64,000 nucleotides of DNA from Stictocephala bisonia. Taxonomy: Eukaryota; Arthropoda; Insecta; Hemiptera; Membracidae. Where the stretch lies: NCBI GenBank assembly GCA_035578905.1, contig JAQJVL010000156.1:558001-622000 (forward strand), given 5' to 3'. A model generated the notes under the pieces. The model had not been told where the DNA came from. It was given only the letters and a program-made list of their open reading frames with translations, and searched no databases. Within the stretch, counting starts at the first letter, position 1; each line of letters opens with the position of its first letter. The position numbers and the translations under genes are program-made. Below, piece by piece: positions 23,412 through 38,000 of this stretch.

Positions 23412-24690
23412 ATGAGACGCCGACACAACTCTATGAGTATTTTAAGGCGAATATGAATGAGGGCAGGATGAACATGGATTACCTGAGTAGTCTGGTTACT
23501 GAGTTTGACCGATGAATGAGGGCAGGATGAACATGGATTACCTGAGTAGTCTGGTTACTGAGTTTGACCGATGAATGAGGGCAGGATGAACATGGATTAC
23601 CTGAGTAGTCTGGTTACTGAGTTTGACCGATGAATGAGGGCAGGATGAACATGGATTACCTGAGTAGTCTGGTTACTGAGTTTGACCGATGAATGAGGGC
23701 AGGATGACCATGGATTACCTGAGTAGTCTGGTTACTGAGTTTGACCGATGAATGAGGGCAGGATGAACATGGATTACCTGAGTAGTCTGGTTACTGAGTT
23801 TGACCGATGAATGAGGGGAGGATGAACATGGATTACCTGAGTAGTCTGGTTACTGAGTTTGACCGATGAATGAGGGCAGGATGAAACATGGATTACCTGA
23901 GTAGTCTGGTTACTGAGTTTGACCGATGAATGAGGGCAGGATGAACATGGATTACCTGAGTAGTCTGGTTACTGAGTTTGACCGATGAATGAGGGCAGGA
24001 TGAACATGGATTACCTGAGTAGTCTGGTTACTGAGTTTGACCGATGAATGAGGGCAGGATGAACATGGATTACCTGAGTAGTCTGGTCTGGTTACTGAGT
24101 TTGACCGATGAATGAGGGCAGGATGAACATGGATTACCTGAGTAGTCTGGTTACTGAGTTTGACCGATGAATGAGGGCAGGATGAACATGGATTACCTGA
24201 GTAGTCTGGTTACTGAGTTTGACCGATGAATGAGGGCAGGATGAACATGGATTACCTGAGTAGTCTGGTTACTGAGTTTGACCGATGAATGAGGGCAGGA
24301 TGAACATGGATTACCTGAGTAGTCTGGTTACTGAGTTTGACCGATGAATGAGGGGAGGATGAACATGGATTACTTGAGTAGTCTGGTTACTGAGTTTGAC
24401 CGATGAATGAGGGCAGGATGAACATGGATTACCTGAGTAGTCTGGTTACTGAGTTTGACCGATGTGATATGAGGGCAGGATGAACATGGATTACCTGAGT
24501 AGTCTGGTTACTGAGTTTGACCGATGAATGAGGGGAGGATGAACATGGATTACTTGAGTAGTCTGGTTACTGAGTTTGACCGATGAATGAGGGCAGGATG
24601 AACATGGATTACCTGAGTAGTCTGGTTACTGAGTTTGACCGATGCTTAGAAAGGGCTATTAATTAATAGCTCAATCAAGGGACATCCATA
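23412..24690 (-). mobile_element. SINE family B copy expanded by a minisatellite
   Basis: The left flank gagacgccgacacaac, then ttttaaggcgaatatgaatg, matches the tail end of SINE B (compare 40398 onward). The right flank aaagggctattaattaatag matches its body. The array at 23455-24643 occupies the position of the short tgagtgtagga region in other copies. Confidence 0.75.
23455..24643. repeat. 59-bp minisatellite, about 20 units
   Basis: Units start gaatgagggcaggatgaaca and end ctgagtttgaccgat. Most are identical by eye. Variants include ggggaggatg, one tggtctgg duplication near 24085 and gatgtgatatgag near 24463. A unit carrying both ggggagg and tacttgag occurs twice, 180 bp apart, which suggests a three-unit block was duplicated. 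Confidence 0.95.
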
Positions 24691-24849
24691 ATTTAACTTA
24701 TGTAGTTTAATTTAACAGAATTATTTTTTAAAAGCATATCTTTATCCACATTTTCAGTTTCTTTATCCACTTTTACATGCCCAGAATAAGTTTTAATTGA
24801 ATATTACAACTGACCTGAAAGACTTGAATAGTTACTATCACAGACTGGA

Positions 24850-24949
24850 CTAACTCCTTTGTACCGCAGTCCTTCTATCTTCATCTTCATCATCTATAAG
24901 TGGATCAAAATCATCTCGTGAAGACAATTTTTGGAGTAAAAATGCAGAC
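24850..24949 (-). CDS. SLC46 transporter, last exon (acidic C-tail)
   Basis: 100 bp of coding sequence; acceptor tttgtttaag. It finishes TM12 (SAFLLQKL) and encodes a hydrophilic tail, SSRDDFDPLIDDEDEDRRTA then VQRS and TAG at 24850-24852. DxDPLI-type motifs could act as acidic sorting or trafficking signals (inference). Confidence 0.85.
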
Positions 24950-27900
24950 CTTAAACAAAATGTACATATTATTATATTCTATACTTAAGAATAATTCTTT
25001 GAAAACTTACAAATCAAGAAATACTGGCAAATATGATGGATAATTCTAGACCATGTTATATGGTATACTAAGGAAAGCTTAATTATTACAATACATACTA
25101 GTTATTAAAAAAAATAAATAAATCAAACAAATTCATTCACCAAAAACAGTTTGTCACTGACATTTATAGTGTTTGATCCTTGAATGAAGTGGTTTGAAGT
25201 CCCTGTATCTTGTGGATTTTTCAGAATATTCCGTTATAAGCCCGTGGACTTATAAACAAAAAATGGACTTTTAAAAAAATAAGCCTGCTCTTCTTGTCAA
25301 CTCTCCCTATAAAAGATAACATTTTAAATAATAAAATAAAAAAAACTTATATAGGATTGAAATTCCTTAAACAAGTGCCTGATAATATAAAATTTAAGCA
25401 AACTAAAAAAAGAACTAAAATCTCATCTTATAAATAAAACATTATACTGTACTACATAAAGGAGCGTTCTCTAATGCCTTGTGAGGCAGTTCTAAACCAT
25501 CAACAACAATTTTAATTATATATATATATAAAAATTTAGGACTACTATCTATTAAAGAACATTTCCATTGAATTCTTTTAATTTTTATAATTGAATTTTA
25601 AAGGTTTATAAAAACCTATAAAAATATGTAATTGTAATTAATTCAAGAAACTGTTAATACCTGATACCAATATATTACTAATTAACACTAAAATGTAATG
25701 AACAGAATCCTTACCCTATCAACACTACAGATACACCACTGATGCCTGTGGAAAGCCAAAACACTCCATTTGGAAACGTTTGGATGGTGGAATTGTAGAC
25801 AAACGTGTAAAGGGGGGAAGCTGCGAGAGGCGCCGTAGATTCCAAAAAGGAGGTAAATGCAAAAATCTTACCTGAAACCAATCCGACACATTTTAAAATT
25901 GTCTTTGCTTCATCAATATTTTAAAATTATGTAATGAGTAATTTCTTCTTTTGTTATAAGGCATAAAATAAATTTCACATCTTAAATCATATTTTTTTTC
26001 AATCTTCACATGAAGAAAACATAAGTTTGATAACATTTTACTTGATGTATGTAAAAATGTTGACTTGTGGATATTGAAATCTAACACTTGCTCACCTGTA
26101 AAAATTGACTGCACAACATACCATAAATATTTCTTTTAAGCACATAAAATTCTTACTAAACGGCAGAACTAGATACACCATCCAGTTATCTGAGAGATTA
26201 CAATTGTGACTGCTTTGCAGACATGGTTTCCAAAGGTGCCAATTGGGAAGAAACTTACTCAACACGTACTTTCAAAAGCCTATTTGCCTATATCATAAGG
26301 TATGTAATGGTAAGCAAAAGTTTATTTTGCAACTTTTTTTCAGTATACAAAATTCTAGTACTAAATAAAAAAATGTCTTCCTTTTCTAGACATATTTATT
26401 TAACTATGAAATATTTTTTCTAAACTCAATATTTATGATACAATATTGAATTCATAATACTATTAAAATATATGATAAATGATCAAACTCATTTAAAAAA
26501 AAAAAATTACAGTAAAACGGCAAATGTTCTGAAGCCAATTTTTAATTTTTCATATTAAATCAGTGACAAAGCTTCTACAACGGATCAAATTGAAATAACA
26601 TAACTGATGGGCGTTCTTTTGCACTGTAGATTCTGTTTTTGCTGTTCATAAAAAAAAACTTTGTTTCAAGCAAGAAAATATTTTTAATAAAAGCTTAAAT
26701 TATTTGTCCTCATAAAAATTATTTGTAACGGTACTTTAATTATTTGTAGTCTCCTACATCGAAACTATTATTAATTAAATCTAAACACTTCTATATTTTT
26801 ATCGTTTGTATTGAAGCACTTTCAATTTTATGAAACTAACTTTATTCATTCCTAACATGCCAATCGTAGAGATATGCGCAAATATGAGGGGTGAATGAGT
26901 GTGATGAGTGTTGATAAACAAGTATAGTCATTGTTACTATCTGAGTTCGACTTAGCTCAGAAAGGACTATTTATTAACAGCCCAATAGCCAGGACAAATT
27001 TATTTATCAGTAATTATGAATGCATGGATCATGGTTTTAGCGTGATTTTCCTTTATTAAATGTCTCTAGCTTCTATACAAGCCTGGTAACATTTTGAATT
27101 TTACGTTTCTGAGATCACTTAAACCACTAATATGGATTTTAAAAATAATTTTCAATATTGTAATTATATTGACAAAATGTTTCATGAAATATATTTCAAT
27201 ATTCTTACCAAGATCTTCAGCAGGAATCAGTTTGGAAAGTTGGGATCGAGATAACGGTGTTATAAGAACTGATATCACACTGAATGCACTTGACGCGTAA
27301 AAATATATTCCAGAAGTGGCAACGGCCTGAGTAATGCCTTTTCCCATGAGACAGAATGTACCAATGAACATGAGTTTCATGTCCCCTATCCTCAGGTAAG
27401 AGGAGAGGATCCAGGTACTGCATATCACAGAGGAACCTAAAACATATATTATTTTTTAATGTGATTATACTACAAATCATTACAAAAATGACAAAAGACG
27501 TGACTTTTAGGGTGAGAAGAGAAGATAGATATCTTTGAAGGGAGAAGATAGAACAGGTAGAGCAATTCAGATATCTGGGAAGTTGGATCATAAGAAATAT
27601 GCACAAAAGAAGTAAAATACGAGAATTGTAATGACAAAGGAACTTTTTAATAAAATAAGGGTCACTGGAAAAAGAGCTAAGAAAGAGATTAATGAAATTT
27701 TACATCTGGAGTGTGTTGCTCTGCAAAGAACCATGGACACTAAGGGAATATAGTAATTCCACTAGAGGCAAAGGAAATGTGGCTATGGAGAAGGATGGAA
27801 GGTCAAAAGAGCGATATTGAGAAGAGGAAAGACATAAGAAATAAGGAAAAATAAATAAGAAATAAGGAGGAGGGAAACAATTAGTTTGGACATACAATGA

Positions 27901-29010
27901 GAAAAGAGTGTTTATTGAGGACAGCTATTGAAAGAATGTGTAGGGAAGAACAAGAGAGGAAGATGAAAAATACCAATTGAGGCTGTGAGAACCAAAGGGT
28001 TGTAAATGACAAAAATGACATTTTTTCACAGTAAATTCTGGAAATATTTTTCATTAATTTTAACTTAAAAAGGTCTTTCTACATTTATCATTTAGTTTAC
28101 AACCCTTTGGTTCAAAACGAACCGCATACTTTGTTATCAATCTCAGGGTTATATTGACAGTAAAACACCTTTTAATTACATTTTTTATTATAATCTTAAA
28201 AAAATAGAAAAGTATCGCAAAATATATTGTCCAGATCATCCACTTAAAGACTTTCCTCATTGCTGGTGATGGCTGCTGATGTACTTGGTTGCAGGTCTTT
28301 TTCAGCTTCCTTGTCAATCCTTTTACGGTTTTTTTTTATTGTTTTCCGATCTTTTAGTCCTTGGCGCAATGTTTTAAGTTACCATAAAAATCGTGGCAGA
28401 TTGGTGGCAAAAACTGTAGTAGACTTTGTAAGTCTTTGTATTTTGTTGTTGTTATTATGGGAGGTTCTTCGTGAAGTGATTTCAGTTCAAATGTCACGGT
28501 GCCACACCCAACTTTACTTTATTTGGGTTTAGCCACGTAATATTTTTCAAATTCAATATCCTCGATCAGAGACTTTTTTGTAGAAGACAATCAGTGGTTC
28601 TTTCTTTTTGAATCTTAGCCACTGAAATTGGCTTATATACCATCAATACCATCTTTAAGATGTTCACACATGGTTTTAGACTATAAGAAATCTTGTTCAG
28701 TCATCTTGATTACTACAAATTTCATGCTTGAACATGCAACAGCTCTTATCCAGTCTTCTGGAAGAAAAATATACTGAAGTTGTTTATTGACTTTTCCTAT
28801 TAACCAAAAATACTGGTCACATTTCATCATGTAGGAATTGCCAGACACTAAAAACTTGTGATCAACTGTCTCAAGACTTGTGTTCTTTACAATACTCAGA
28901 ACTAAGAAAATCTTTATTTTAAACAGATATATCTGCATAATTGCGTCATAATATTTACATTTTTCACAATTTAAAAAGATTACAACTATTTTTACACTGG
29001 TTTAAAATTA

Positions 29011-29046
<36 letters not shown>

Positions 29047-32000
29047 AATACAAGATTGCAACACAAAAGCATATGAAAATTCTTTATTACATTATGTAGA
29101 CCTAAATTACTAACTTTTACAGGTGGCTGTCTACCTAACTAACTATAACCAATCAGATGTTTTGCAGGACAAAAAATCCCCTACACTGTAGAAGGATTCC
29201 TCAATGAGCAAATATTTTACCCCTCTCTCGAACCTTTTAAGGTCACATTCGGATTTGAGGACCTCAGATACTGCATTAAAAAGTTTAATTCCTCTATACT
29301 TTAAATGCTTTTCAAAAATCTGGTTCTATGAGAGGGGACACTAATATTATTGGTTAATCTTAAATAATACTTACTTTGCTTATGATCATCAAAAACAACT
29401 GAGGATTCTTCTTTACAAAGGTAACACAACTGAGTTTATACAGACAGGGGAAAGTTAATATTTTGTTTAGTTTGAACACTTCTCAACATGATTATCTGTA
29501 AGGTAGTTTAAAAACCAGCCTGACAGATTTTGTTTGGAGTTTAAATACAACATTAGTTCGAAAACATTCACTACCCCAGATTTCAACAGCGTATGATATG
29601 TATGGAAATATGATTCCATAATATGCTGCGAGCAGTACTCTTGAATCGGCAAAAGAAGATATGTAAACTCCCAGAGCTAAGCTTTTTACAAACATAATCA
29701 ATATGACCTGAAAACTTGAGTTGACTATCTATTATTAGACCGAGAATCTTTGTTGTTTCACTCTCGTCGATCACTTAATCCCCAATCATGAAGGAAGATT
29801 GGATGTGATGATTTGAGAAGTTTATTATGCTTGTCTTCGAGGTGTTGAATAGATTATTATCGTCAAACCAAGTGGAAATTTGGAAAAATAATTCATGAAA
29901 ATTTGCCAGGAGGCAGAAATACCGATGATAAAATCAATTGAACTACAATATGGAATTGCAGAATATGGCTGAATTAATGAATGAATCTAAAATAACAACT
30001 AGCCAACAGTAATTCTAACAGTACAAATTTGTCTTTAACTTTACTCCCCAGTTCACATGGGCAACAAGCCTTTGAGTGAATTTTATTAAACAAGTGAAGT
30101 ACTAACCACTAGCCTAGTGGGGTTCGGACCTTGAACCTCGCCCTCTGCAGTTTGAAGCCTTAGCAACTGAGCTACCATGCCGGCAACAAAGACGTTCAAG
30201 TGATGCTTGTAAGCATGAACCAATCCATTTCTAACTCTGATTATTATGTTGAGGTCCTGACGACATGCTACCCTCAAGGTGTTTCACGGGATGCATTACT
30301 TATATTATTATAAATGAAATAGTTTTTGGGGAGCCTTCTTACTTGCCCCTTACTTAACAAACTTAAAATTATTTGTAACAGCTCAAAAGTCATTTGTGAG
30401 AGTAATTTTTAACTAGATGCGTGATTAATTGACATAATATCATAATATTAACTTTACTATTAGGATATATCACAGCTTCTATTACTACTAAACAGTTTTT
30501 GTAGTTAAAAATTATACGGATATAACAGATTTAAGTATCAGTAACAGAAGAGGTCCCTACCTGCTGATACGATGACAACAGCTGTTAACCTTGTATACTG
30601 TACAAGGTCCCAGTGAAACTGACGCTGCAGATATAAATAAACTACACCAATCTCACCTATGAAAGAAAATACATTTTAGTTTCAATATAGGTTAAAAAAA
30701 TAACAGTGGTATATTATTTAGTAATTAATTTCTACTCTCCAGAAAAAAAACAAATATTTATTTTATTAATTCATTCTTTATTTAGTACTAGGAGACCGAG
30801 CTTCACTCAGTTGTGAATTTTGCAAACTGAAGAGGTAGCATCCATATCTCCCAGAGGATCCTGAGAATTGTTTGTTGTTGCTCTACCTTGTAGGTTATTA
30901 ATAAGATTTCGGTTCGGGGAAATATTCCGCATTTACCTTTAGCCTCTTTGTGGAACTTGGCCTGCAGCCTCATGGGGGAGCTCGGCCTACGGTCTCGTCA
31001 AAATGCTCTGGTAAAGGCCACCTTGTGGAACTCGGCCTACAGACTCGCATAGGAGAGTTTAGCCTGCAGCCTCACCAAGGCACTCTCTTATAGTCCCATT
31101 TGTGGATCTCGACATGTCGCCTTGTGAGGAAGATCGGCCTACGGCCTCACCAGGATTTTTAAAAGCAGTATGACCATGAATTTTAGTTTTTGGGGCAGTG
31201 GAGCCCATATACATAGTCTTTCCTAAAATCTGATGGAATATTAGTAAGAGAAGAATATCTTTAAATTTATACCCCACTTGGGTGTATTAATTTAACATTA
31301 TTTAATTTTCGGTTTTTGTTAACTTTATTCTACAAAATGCAAAATAAATAACAATATACTGCTAAGTAACTATAGCAACATACACGAAAACTACAGTACC
31401 TAGGTAGGTATCTTGCGCATGTCCCATGACATCACATGTGCTAAATGGCAAAAATGAATACAAAAATACTGTTCTAATTCCCGTAGTTATAATTCCAGCT
31501 GAGAAGTGATAAATAACTTGCTTACTATTTAGCTGAATGCTTCTATGCAATTGGTAGATTTAGTTACCAGAATTTAATAGAATAAACAAATCAGCTGATT
31601 TCGCCCATGTGACGTCACAGTCTACCTCGCAACCTCGTCCTGATTCACGGAAAGTCTAGGAGCCTCTGGGGCAGAATCAGAATTTTTCCATGGTTGAGAA
31701 CGGTGCCAATCGATTTATCGTTGTTAAAAACCCCAATAAAAATTTAAAAATTAAAAATCCTTGGAGCCAAAAAATGTTCATCCAGACGTGGTTTGTTTAT
31801 ATAATAAAATAACAATTGTACAATTTATTGTAATACATGAATAGTGTCACAAAGATTCTATGATAATGTAGTTAAATACTAACTTACATGCTACTTATAA
31901 ACTGTTTTATGGTCTAAATGATAGTAATAAGTTTAATTTTGAGAAGGTTACAAATCAATGTTAATTTAGTATTATTTATTGTTTCAAATTTACAAAATTA

Positions 32001-35000
32001 TTGTAAATTCAGTGATTTAGTTTAGGCCTTCCTAGGCCTATTGTGTAGTGTAATATTTATTTATTTACAACTATACTTCATATATTGTATAGTTATAAAT
32101 AGGTTAGTGACAGTGTTTTTATTTTATATAGATGTCTGATAATCTATTTAACATTTTAGTATGTAATAGAACTCTGTAGTGTTTATAGAAAATTTGTATC
32201 ATATTTTTGATTGTTATAGTAACCATGGTTACTAATTTTCAGGTTTTTGTATACGTTCCAGTTAAAAATTTATAAAAAATAATTTTTACTTACAAACCTA
32301 CATAAACTATATATTTTCTGAAACTAGATAAAATTTAGAACATTTTGGCTATCTCACATTTCTTTTTTTATCATCACAACATTGATCATAGGGGGTAGTC
32401 CCCCCCTATTTTCCGCGATTTCTAAAAAAATTTACAACTATTTCATAACATAAAAAAAAATAAATAACTATTAAATGAAATTCTTCTATAGAATAACATG
32501 CTTGTTCTGTAAGCTAGTTTGATAATTTTTGTTTGAATTTTGATAAATCTTGTTCAGATTTCATGTGATCTGGTATCCTTTTGATAAATTTCATACCTAC
32601 ATAAGTTGGACTTTTTTGTAGAATTCTAGGTTATGGTTATGTCTGCACTTCAAATATTTGGTGTTGTAGGATTAATTCTTGTCAACTGAGCATTGTATTG
32701 ACTCCTTTACCATTAATATTGCAGCAAGAATAATAAGGCAAAATCAATTGGAATTTTAAGTTTTAACTGGCTCTCTTGGTTTTATATTTAACATAATTCT
32801 TTTAGTCTGCTTTTGTGAATTTAGAATTTTATTAAAATTTTTTTTACTTGTTCCTCAACAGATATATTCCAAAATTTATGCAGGAGTAGATAAGGGTAGA
32901 GTATAAAAAAAAGATACAAAAACAAAGTCAGTCGAAGCAGTGTGTGAAAAAGGCAGCAAAGGTGGTCACGAGGTCACATCGCTCAGCATATTAATAGGGA
33001 ATGTTGGTGGCCCTAGGTCAAGCAAAAGAAGACTCCTTATGTCCAGTGTAAATGGCATTCTTCTGTACGGCACGGAAGTCGGGGTGGGTGCGATGAAGAT
33101 GAGGAGGTATAGTAAGCGTGTGCTGGTAGTGCAACGAAGAGCAGCGTTAAGGTTAAAAAAAAACCCTAGTAAGTCCTATTACTCTATTGATGAATTTTTT
33201 GAAGATGATTTCTATTATGTATAGCTCTGTATTTCAAGAATAATAAAGAATAAACTAAGGGTTTCCTGCGCCTACGATACTGTTGCCGGTTCAGCAGTGA
33301 TGATTGTGGCGGAAAATTATCCCACTTGATTTACTCGCCTTTGAGAGGCAGGCCATCTTTTGTGGCAGAAAAGAAGCAGCAGTAGAGGCTAGGACAGATA
33401 CTCTGTGAGATTCGCAGAGCAGGTGGGAATGAGAGCACTGATGGGCGGTGAACTCGATGGAGATCTCAAAGCCTGGATTGGCTGGAGCCATGGAGTAGTT
33501 GATTTCTACCTATGCCAGGAAGTATCTGCACCAAATGGGGAAGGTCAGGTCACCTCAGAGCAAGTACTGCCTGGAGAACGAGGATGATGTTCATCACTTG
33601 TTCTACGTGTATGGGCGCTTCGCTGGGGAGAGAAAAGCACTGTCTCCGCGGGAGGTTCTTTCACGGCAGACACCTTAATGGAGGCAAAGCTGTAAAGTGC
33701 AGAAGCATGGAGAACTGCTATCTTACTACGTGCCAAAAGTTAGGATGGATGCCTTACTGACCCCTAGGTATCTAATATGAAGTAGAAAAGTTACCACATA
33801 GGAGTGCAAGACAGGCAGCCAGGCAACAAGTCAATCAAAAGGGATCCAGCCTGGATCACCGCCACCCATGGAAGTTTTAGTGGGTATTTACTTAATTGAA
33901 GATTATTCTTAAGTTTCCACACTCAGGGCATAAAGACATTTCCCATACTTTAAAAAAACTTATGTTATTCTATCAGCAAAAGTAAACATTGTTTTAGAAA
34001 GATTTATTAATACTTATTCTTTCAAAGACTTAAAACAAAAATTATATAAGGTGTTACTGTGTCAACATTTTTATAGTCTGGACAATATTTTTAAATTTTA
34101 AACATATTTAGCTGTAGAGATAATGTGTAATGTTGTGCTGTACAATGACAGTTTATATTATGTAAAACTTCATTTTACAATTTTTATATATGTTTAAAAC
34201 ATTAATTTCTTGAAAGTTAATAATTTTATAGATTTAAAAATTTTAAATCTTTAGTTGTAGAGATTTTAAATCTTAAAAATATTTAGTTGTAGAGATAATG
34301 TGTAATGTTACGCTGTATAATAACAGTTTATATTATGGAAACCTTGAATTAACTTTTCCAATTTTTATATGTGTATAAAACATTAATTTATTGAAAGTTA
34401 ATAATGTTATAGATTTAAATAAAGGTAAATTCTATGTATATTTAGTGATTTATTTAGTGATTTACTGTTTCATGGTATTTTGATTTTGTAGTTGAACTGC
34501 AATTCTGACAATGTCAATGTTATGTTTTTTCGTATGTCAAATAAAGATTTATTCTTAAACAAACAAAAGCCACAGCCCAATGAGGGATCAGCAGGTGCCG
34601 GGCTGAGAGAATGTAGAGGGGTGATATTTTGTTGTCTTGTCTAGCTAGAAAAATCAGTCTACTCTTTTTTAGCCAGATTTTCTATAAAGATACTGATAAA
34701 TTTGCACTAGTTCAGTTGAGAGAGTCTTCGTGGAATATCACAAAAGAAGTTACAAGTTTCTCTAGAGAATTCTGATATCTTGATTTCTCAAAAGGTAATT
34801 TTACAATTTCAATAGACTTATTGTTTTTGGTTGTAGGTAGCAATGCTCTTATTTCTTGTCATTAAAAGTTTTTAAGCCAAATAAACAACAACATGACATT
34901 TATTAAAAGAGGTAAATAAGAGAACTACATTTCTCATGTGTTCTCCTTTAAATAAATCTTGGGTAAAACAATCATATTACACCGAATTTTACATAATGCA

Positions 35001-38000
35001 TCCAGACCACAATTGTGTTATAAGGAAAAAAGAAACGATATGGCTACAAGTAAAACTCACCATAAGAATTTGTTTTTAAATTTTAAATATATTGAATATA
35101 AACTTTTCAACAGTAAATTTGTTTTGATTAAAAGCCACAAGACAAAATATGATAGGGACTGTATAATAAAGAAAACAAAAATGACTGGAAAGAAGAAAGA
35201 CGTTGAGATAGTTCAGCATATAGAAAAAAAGAAAAGCTGGTTCAAATATGTTATGACCATGGAACAAACAATACTAGCTCAGAAATATTTGTAAGATTTT
35301 GGAGAGTGGCTGGAGTTTATTAAGGGGGAGAATGGCCCGAATAGATAAAAAGATACTTAGCATGTCAAATGTGCCTGCACTCATATATCTGAAGGAAGAA
35401 GACTTACAACCACTCTCATACAAATGCAACGAAACCCTAGTGATGAAGATGAGAGCATAGTTTTAATATATATCCTACTTAGATATTAGCTTAATTAATC
35501 ATAAAATTAAGTAATGGACATATTCCTAGAGATGTATTTATTCATTTATTGTACATTATTCCTCAAAAAGAGTAGAGAGGATGATCTAAATGAATTTCCT
35601 AACTTCACTTTCAAATTTAGAACCAATTTTGAATTGCTCTTATTTATACTGCAATAAACATTCGATGCTTATGTTTTTTTTTGAAAAATTCTATTCTTTG
35701 CCACTCAAAAATTATCTTTTTTGTAGTTTTATAAGGCCTCTCCGGGCTTCCATTAAAAGCAGGTTATATTCTTTAACAAAGTTATCCTGATAAATATGTG
35801 TTGAGCAAAGTCTGTCAAAATTTGTTACTCTTTAAATTTACTTTTGATAGAATCTCTGTTTTTACCTTCTCCCATATGCGTTAGCATAGACAAAGTATTG
35901 TGATCATAAAAAATTTGTTTACAACTTGGTCTAAAAATCCTTTTAGGGTCCCCTGAACCTAAAAAAGTGGTTTTTTTGGAAAAAAATGTTTGTGTGTCTG
36001 TTGGTATGTGTGTCTGTGTGTATGGGCAGTTCGCTGGAGAACTAATGGATTGATAATTTTTAAGAAATTTTGTATAAATCCCATAAGAAATATGAGAGTC
36101 CATGAGCACAAAGTATATTTTTTTAATTTTTTAAAATACAAATTTTAGACATTCGAGAAAGTTCATAAATACCAGAGGACATTTTCTCAAGGATATACTC
36201 TGCAAGACTGTTTTAAGTTAAATTTCCATCAATAACTAGACCTCAGAAAGTTGAACTGCTTTCTTATTATATTACGTCATTATCTATTTGTATTATTTTT
36301 GGGTATTTGTTTTTCTTGATTGTTTTGTTGAAAACGATATAAAGAAGATAGTTTTGTTTTGGTTGGATTTAAGAGAAGATTTTTACTTTAAAAGAATTGT
36401 TAAATTAATATATGACCCTATTCTACTTATTTGTTATTGATTCCAGATATTATTAGACTTGTATCATCTGCATAAACAGACTGAGCTGCAATATAAAATA
36501 TTATTCCACATGTGTTAGCCTACTTTATTCAAAATTGTTATATATGACGTACCATATACAAATATTATATCATTACATGATAAGGATAAAATAATATTTT
36601 ACCTTACCTTCAACTAAAATAAGATAGATCACCAAGTTGACAATTATGAGCAAAACAATAGTTCTAATATTTTTTTCCCTTTCTTTGAAACAAGTAGTGA
36701 AAATTTCCTTTACATGGTCCAAGCTCCATAATTGTGAGCGTTCAGACTGAAATATTAATGTACAATGTCCATTAAAATTGTAATTTTTTGATAATTTTAT
36801 ACATAATCAACAATACATATATAAATATGAACAGATTGTTGTCTGGTTTCAGGAAATACATGTACAGGAAATATAAATGAAGATACATTGGTACAACGCA
36901 AAACTGCATACAGTACACCAAGCTAATAATATGTTACACTAAAGCCTCACTAACTTATCTGATAGTCTGGGTAAATATAGTCAATGGTTGAAGGGATGCA
37001 ATTTTAGCTGGCTTTAGATAATGTGTATTTTGACTTGAAGGAATACACAAGACTTTAGATTATGTGTCAAATGCATTAAAGAAACAATGTGTTATTTGCA
37101 ACAACAAGAATCGTCTGTAATGGATATTTTATTCCTTTGGCGACTCTGTGAGCAGATAGGTGAGGAATTAAGAAAAACAATTATCATTTAACAATTTTTT
37201 CAGCTTATTTAGCGGTACTATAATTTTTGGATATTCAAGAACTCTTTGCAGATACAATACATGTAAATAATACAGTTATGATGTAAATCAAATCTACTGT
37301 GTGTTCACTTACTAAAATCTACTTAAAATGTTTATGTTTTCGATAACTCAACAACCTCTTGGTCCACAAAGTGTTGAATTAGTGAGGTTCTACTATAGCA
37401 TGAAAACAAATTTTCTTAACATTTACAAAAAGAAAAAAAAAATCTTCTAAAAAATTGATGAAATTTGAATAAAATACAATGTAATTTTGTTCACAAAATA
37501 AATTTATTTGCTGAATATGTATACTTATTACTGTAGTCGACAAAATCATTAACTCATTTGATAAACAAATTTCAACTGGTTGGTATGAGATACCCATGAC
37601 TATAGTAAAAGAGACTAGAAAGTATTTACTAAAACCTTTCCTCCTCTGATAAACTCATAGATTATTAGTTAAAAGTTAAAGTATGTCTTATTTTACCAGG
37701 CGAAGTTAGGGCTAAGAAGCCCTCTCTAACACTTAACCAGGGGACCAACGGCTTTAGGGTGACTTTCGAACCACCACTGGTGACCGGGCAGGCGGGCTGA
37801 GTGCAAGGACAGGATTGCTCAGACAGTCATCCATCCAAAGGACAGCCGCACTCGATGTTGCTTGATTCTGGTCAAGGCCATTGGCAAACCTGGTTAGTGG
37901 TATTTTTCCTGATAAATTGTAAATTTCTAAGTTTCACCCTCTTTATAAGAATGGTAATTCTGACGATATTGTTAATTACAGACCACTTGCCTTGCTTACT

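Noticed and set aside
23455..24643. CRISPR-like array of direct repeats
   Set aside because: The whole 59-bp unit repeats with no unique spacers; it is a minisatellite inside a SINE in a eukaryotic genome.
27094..27606. Plus-strand 68-codon and minus-strand 129-codon frames
   Set aside because: They overlap visible exon 6 of the transporter in wrong frames or on the wrong strand.
29012..29045. Poly(A) run as tail of the neighbouring reverse transcriptase relic
   Set aside because: That relic is on the minus strand and its tail would appear as T on the plus strand.
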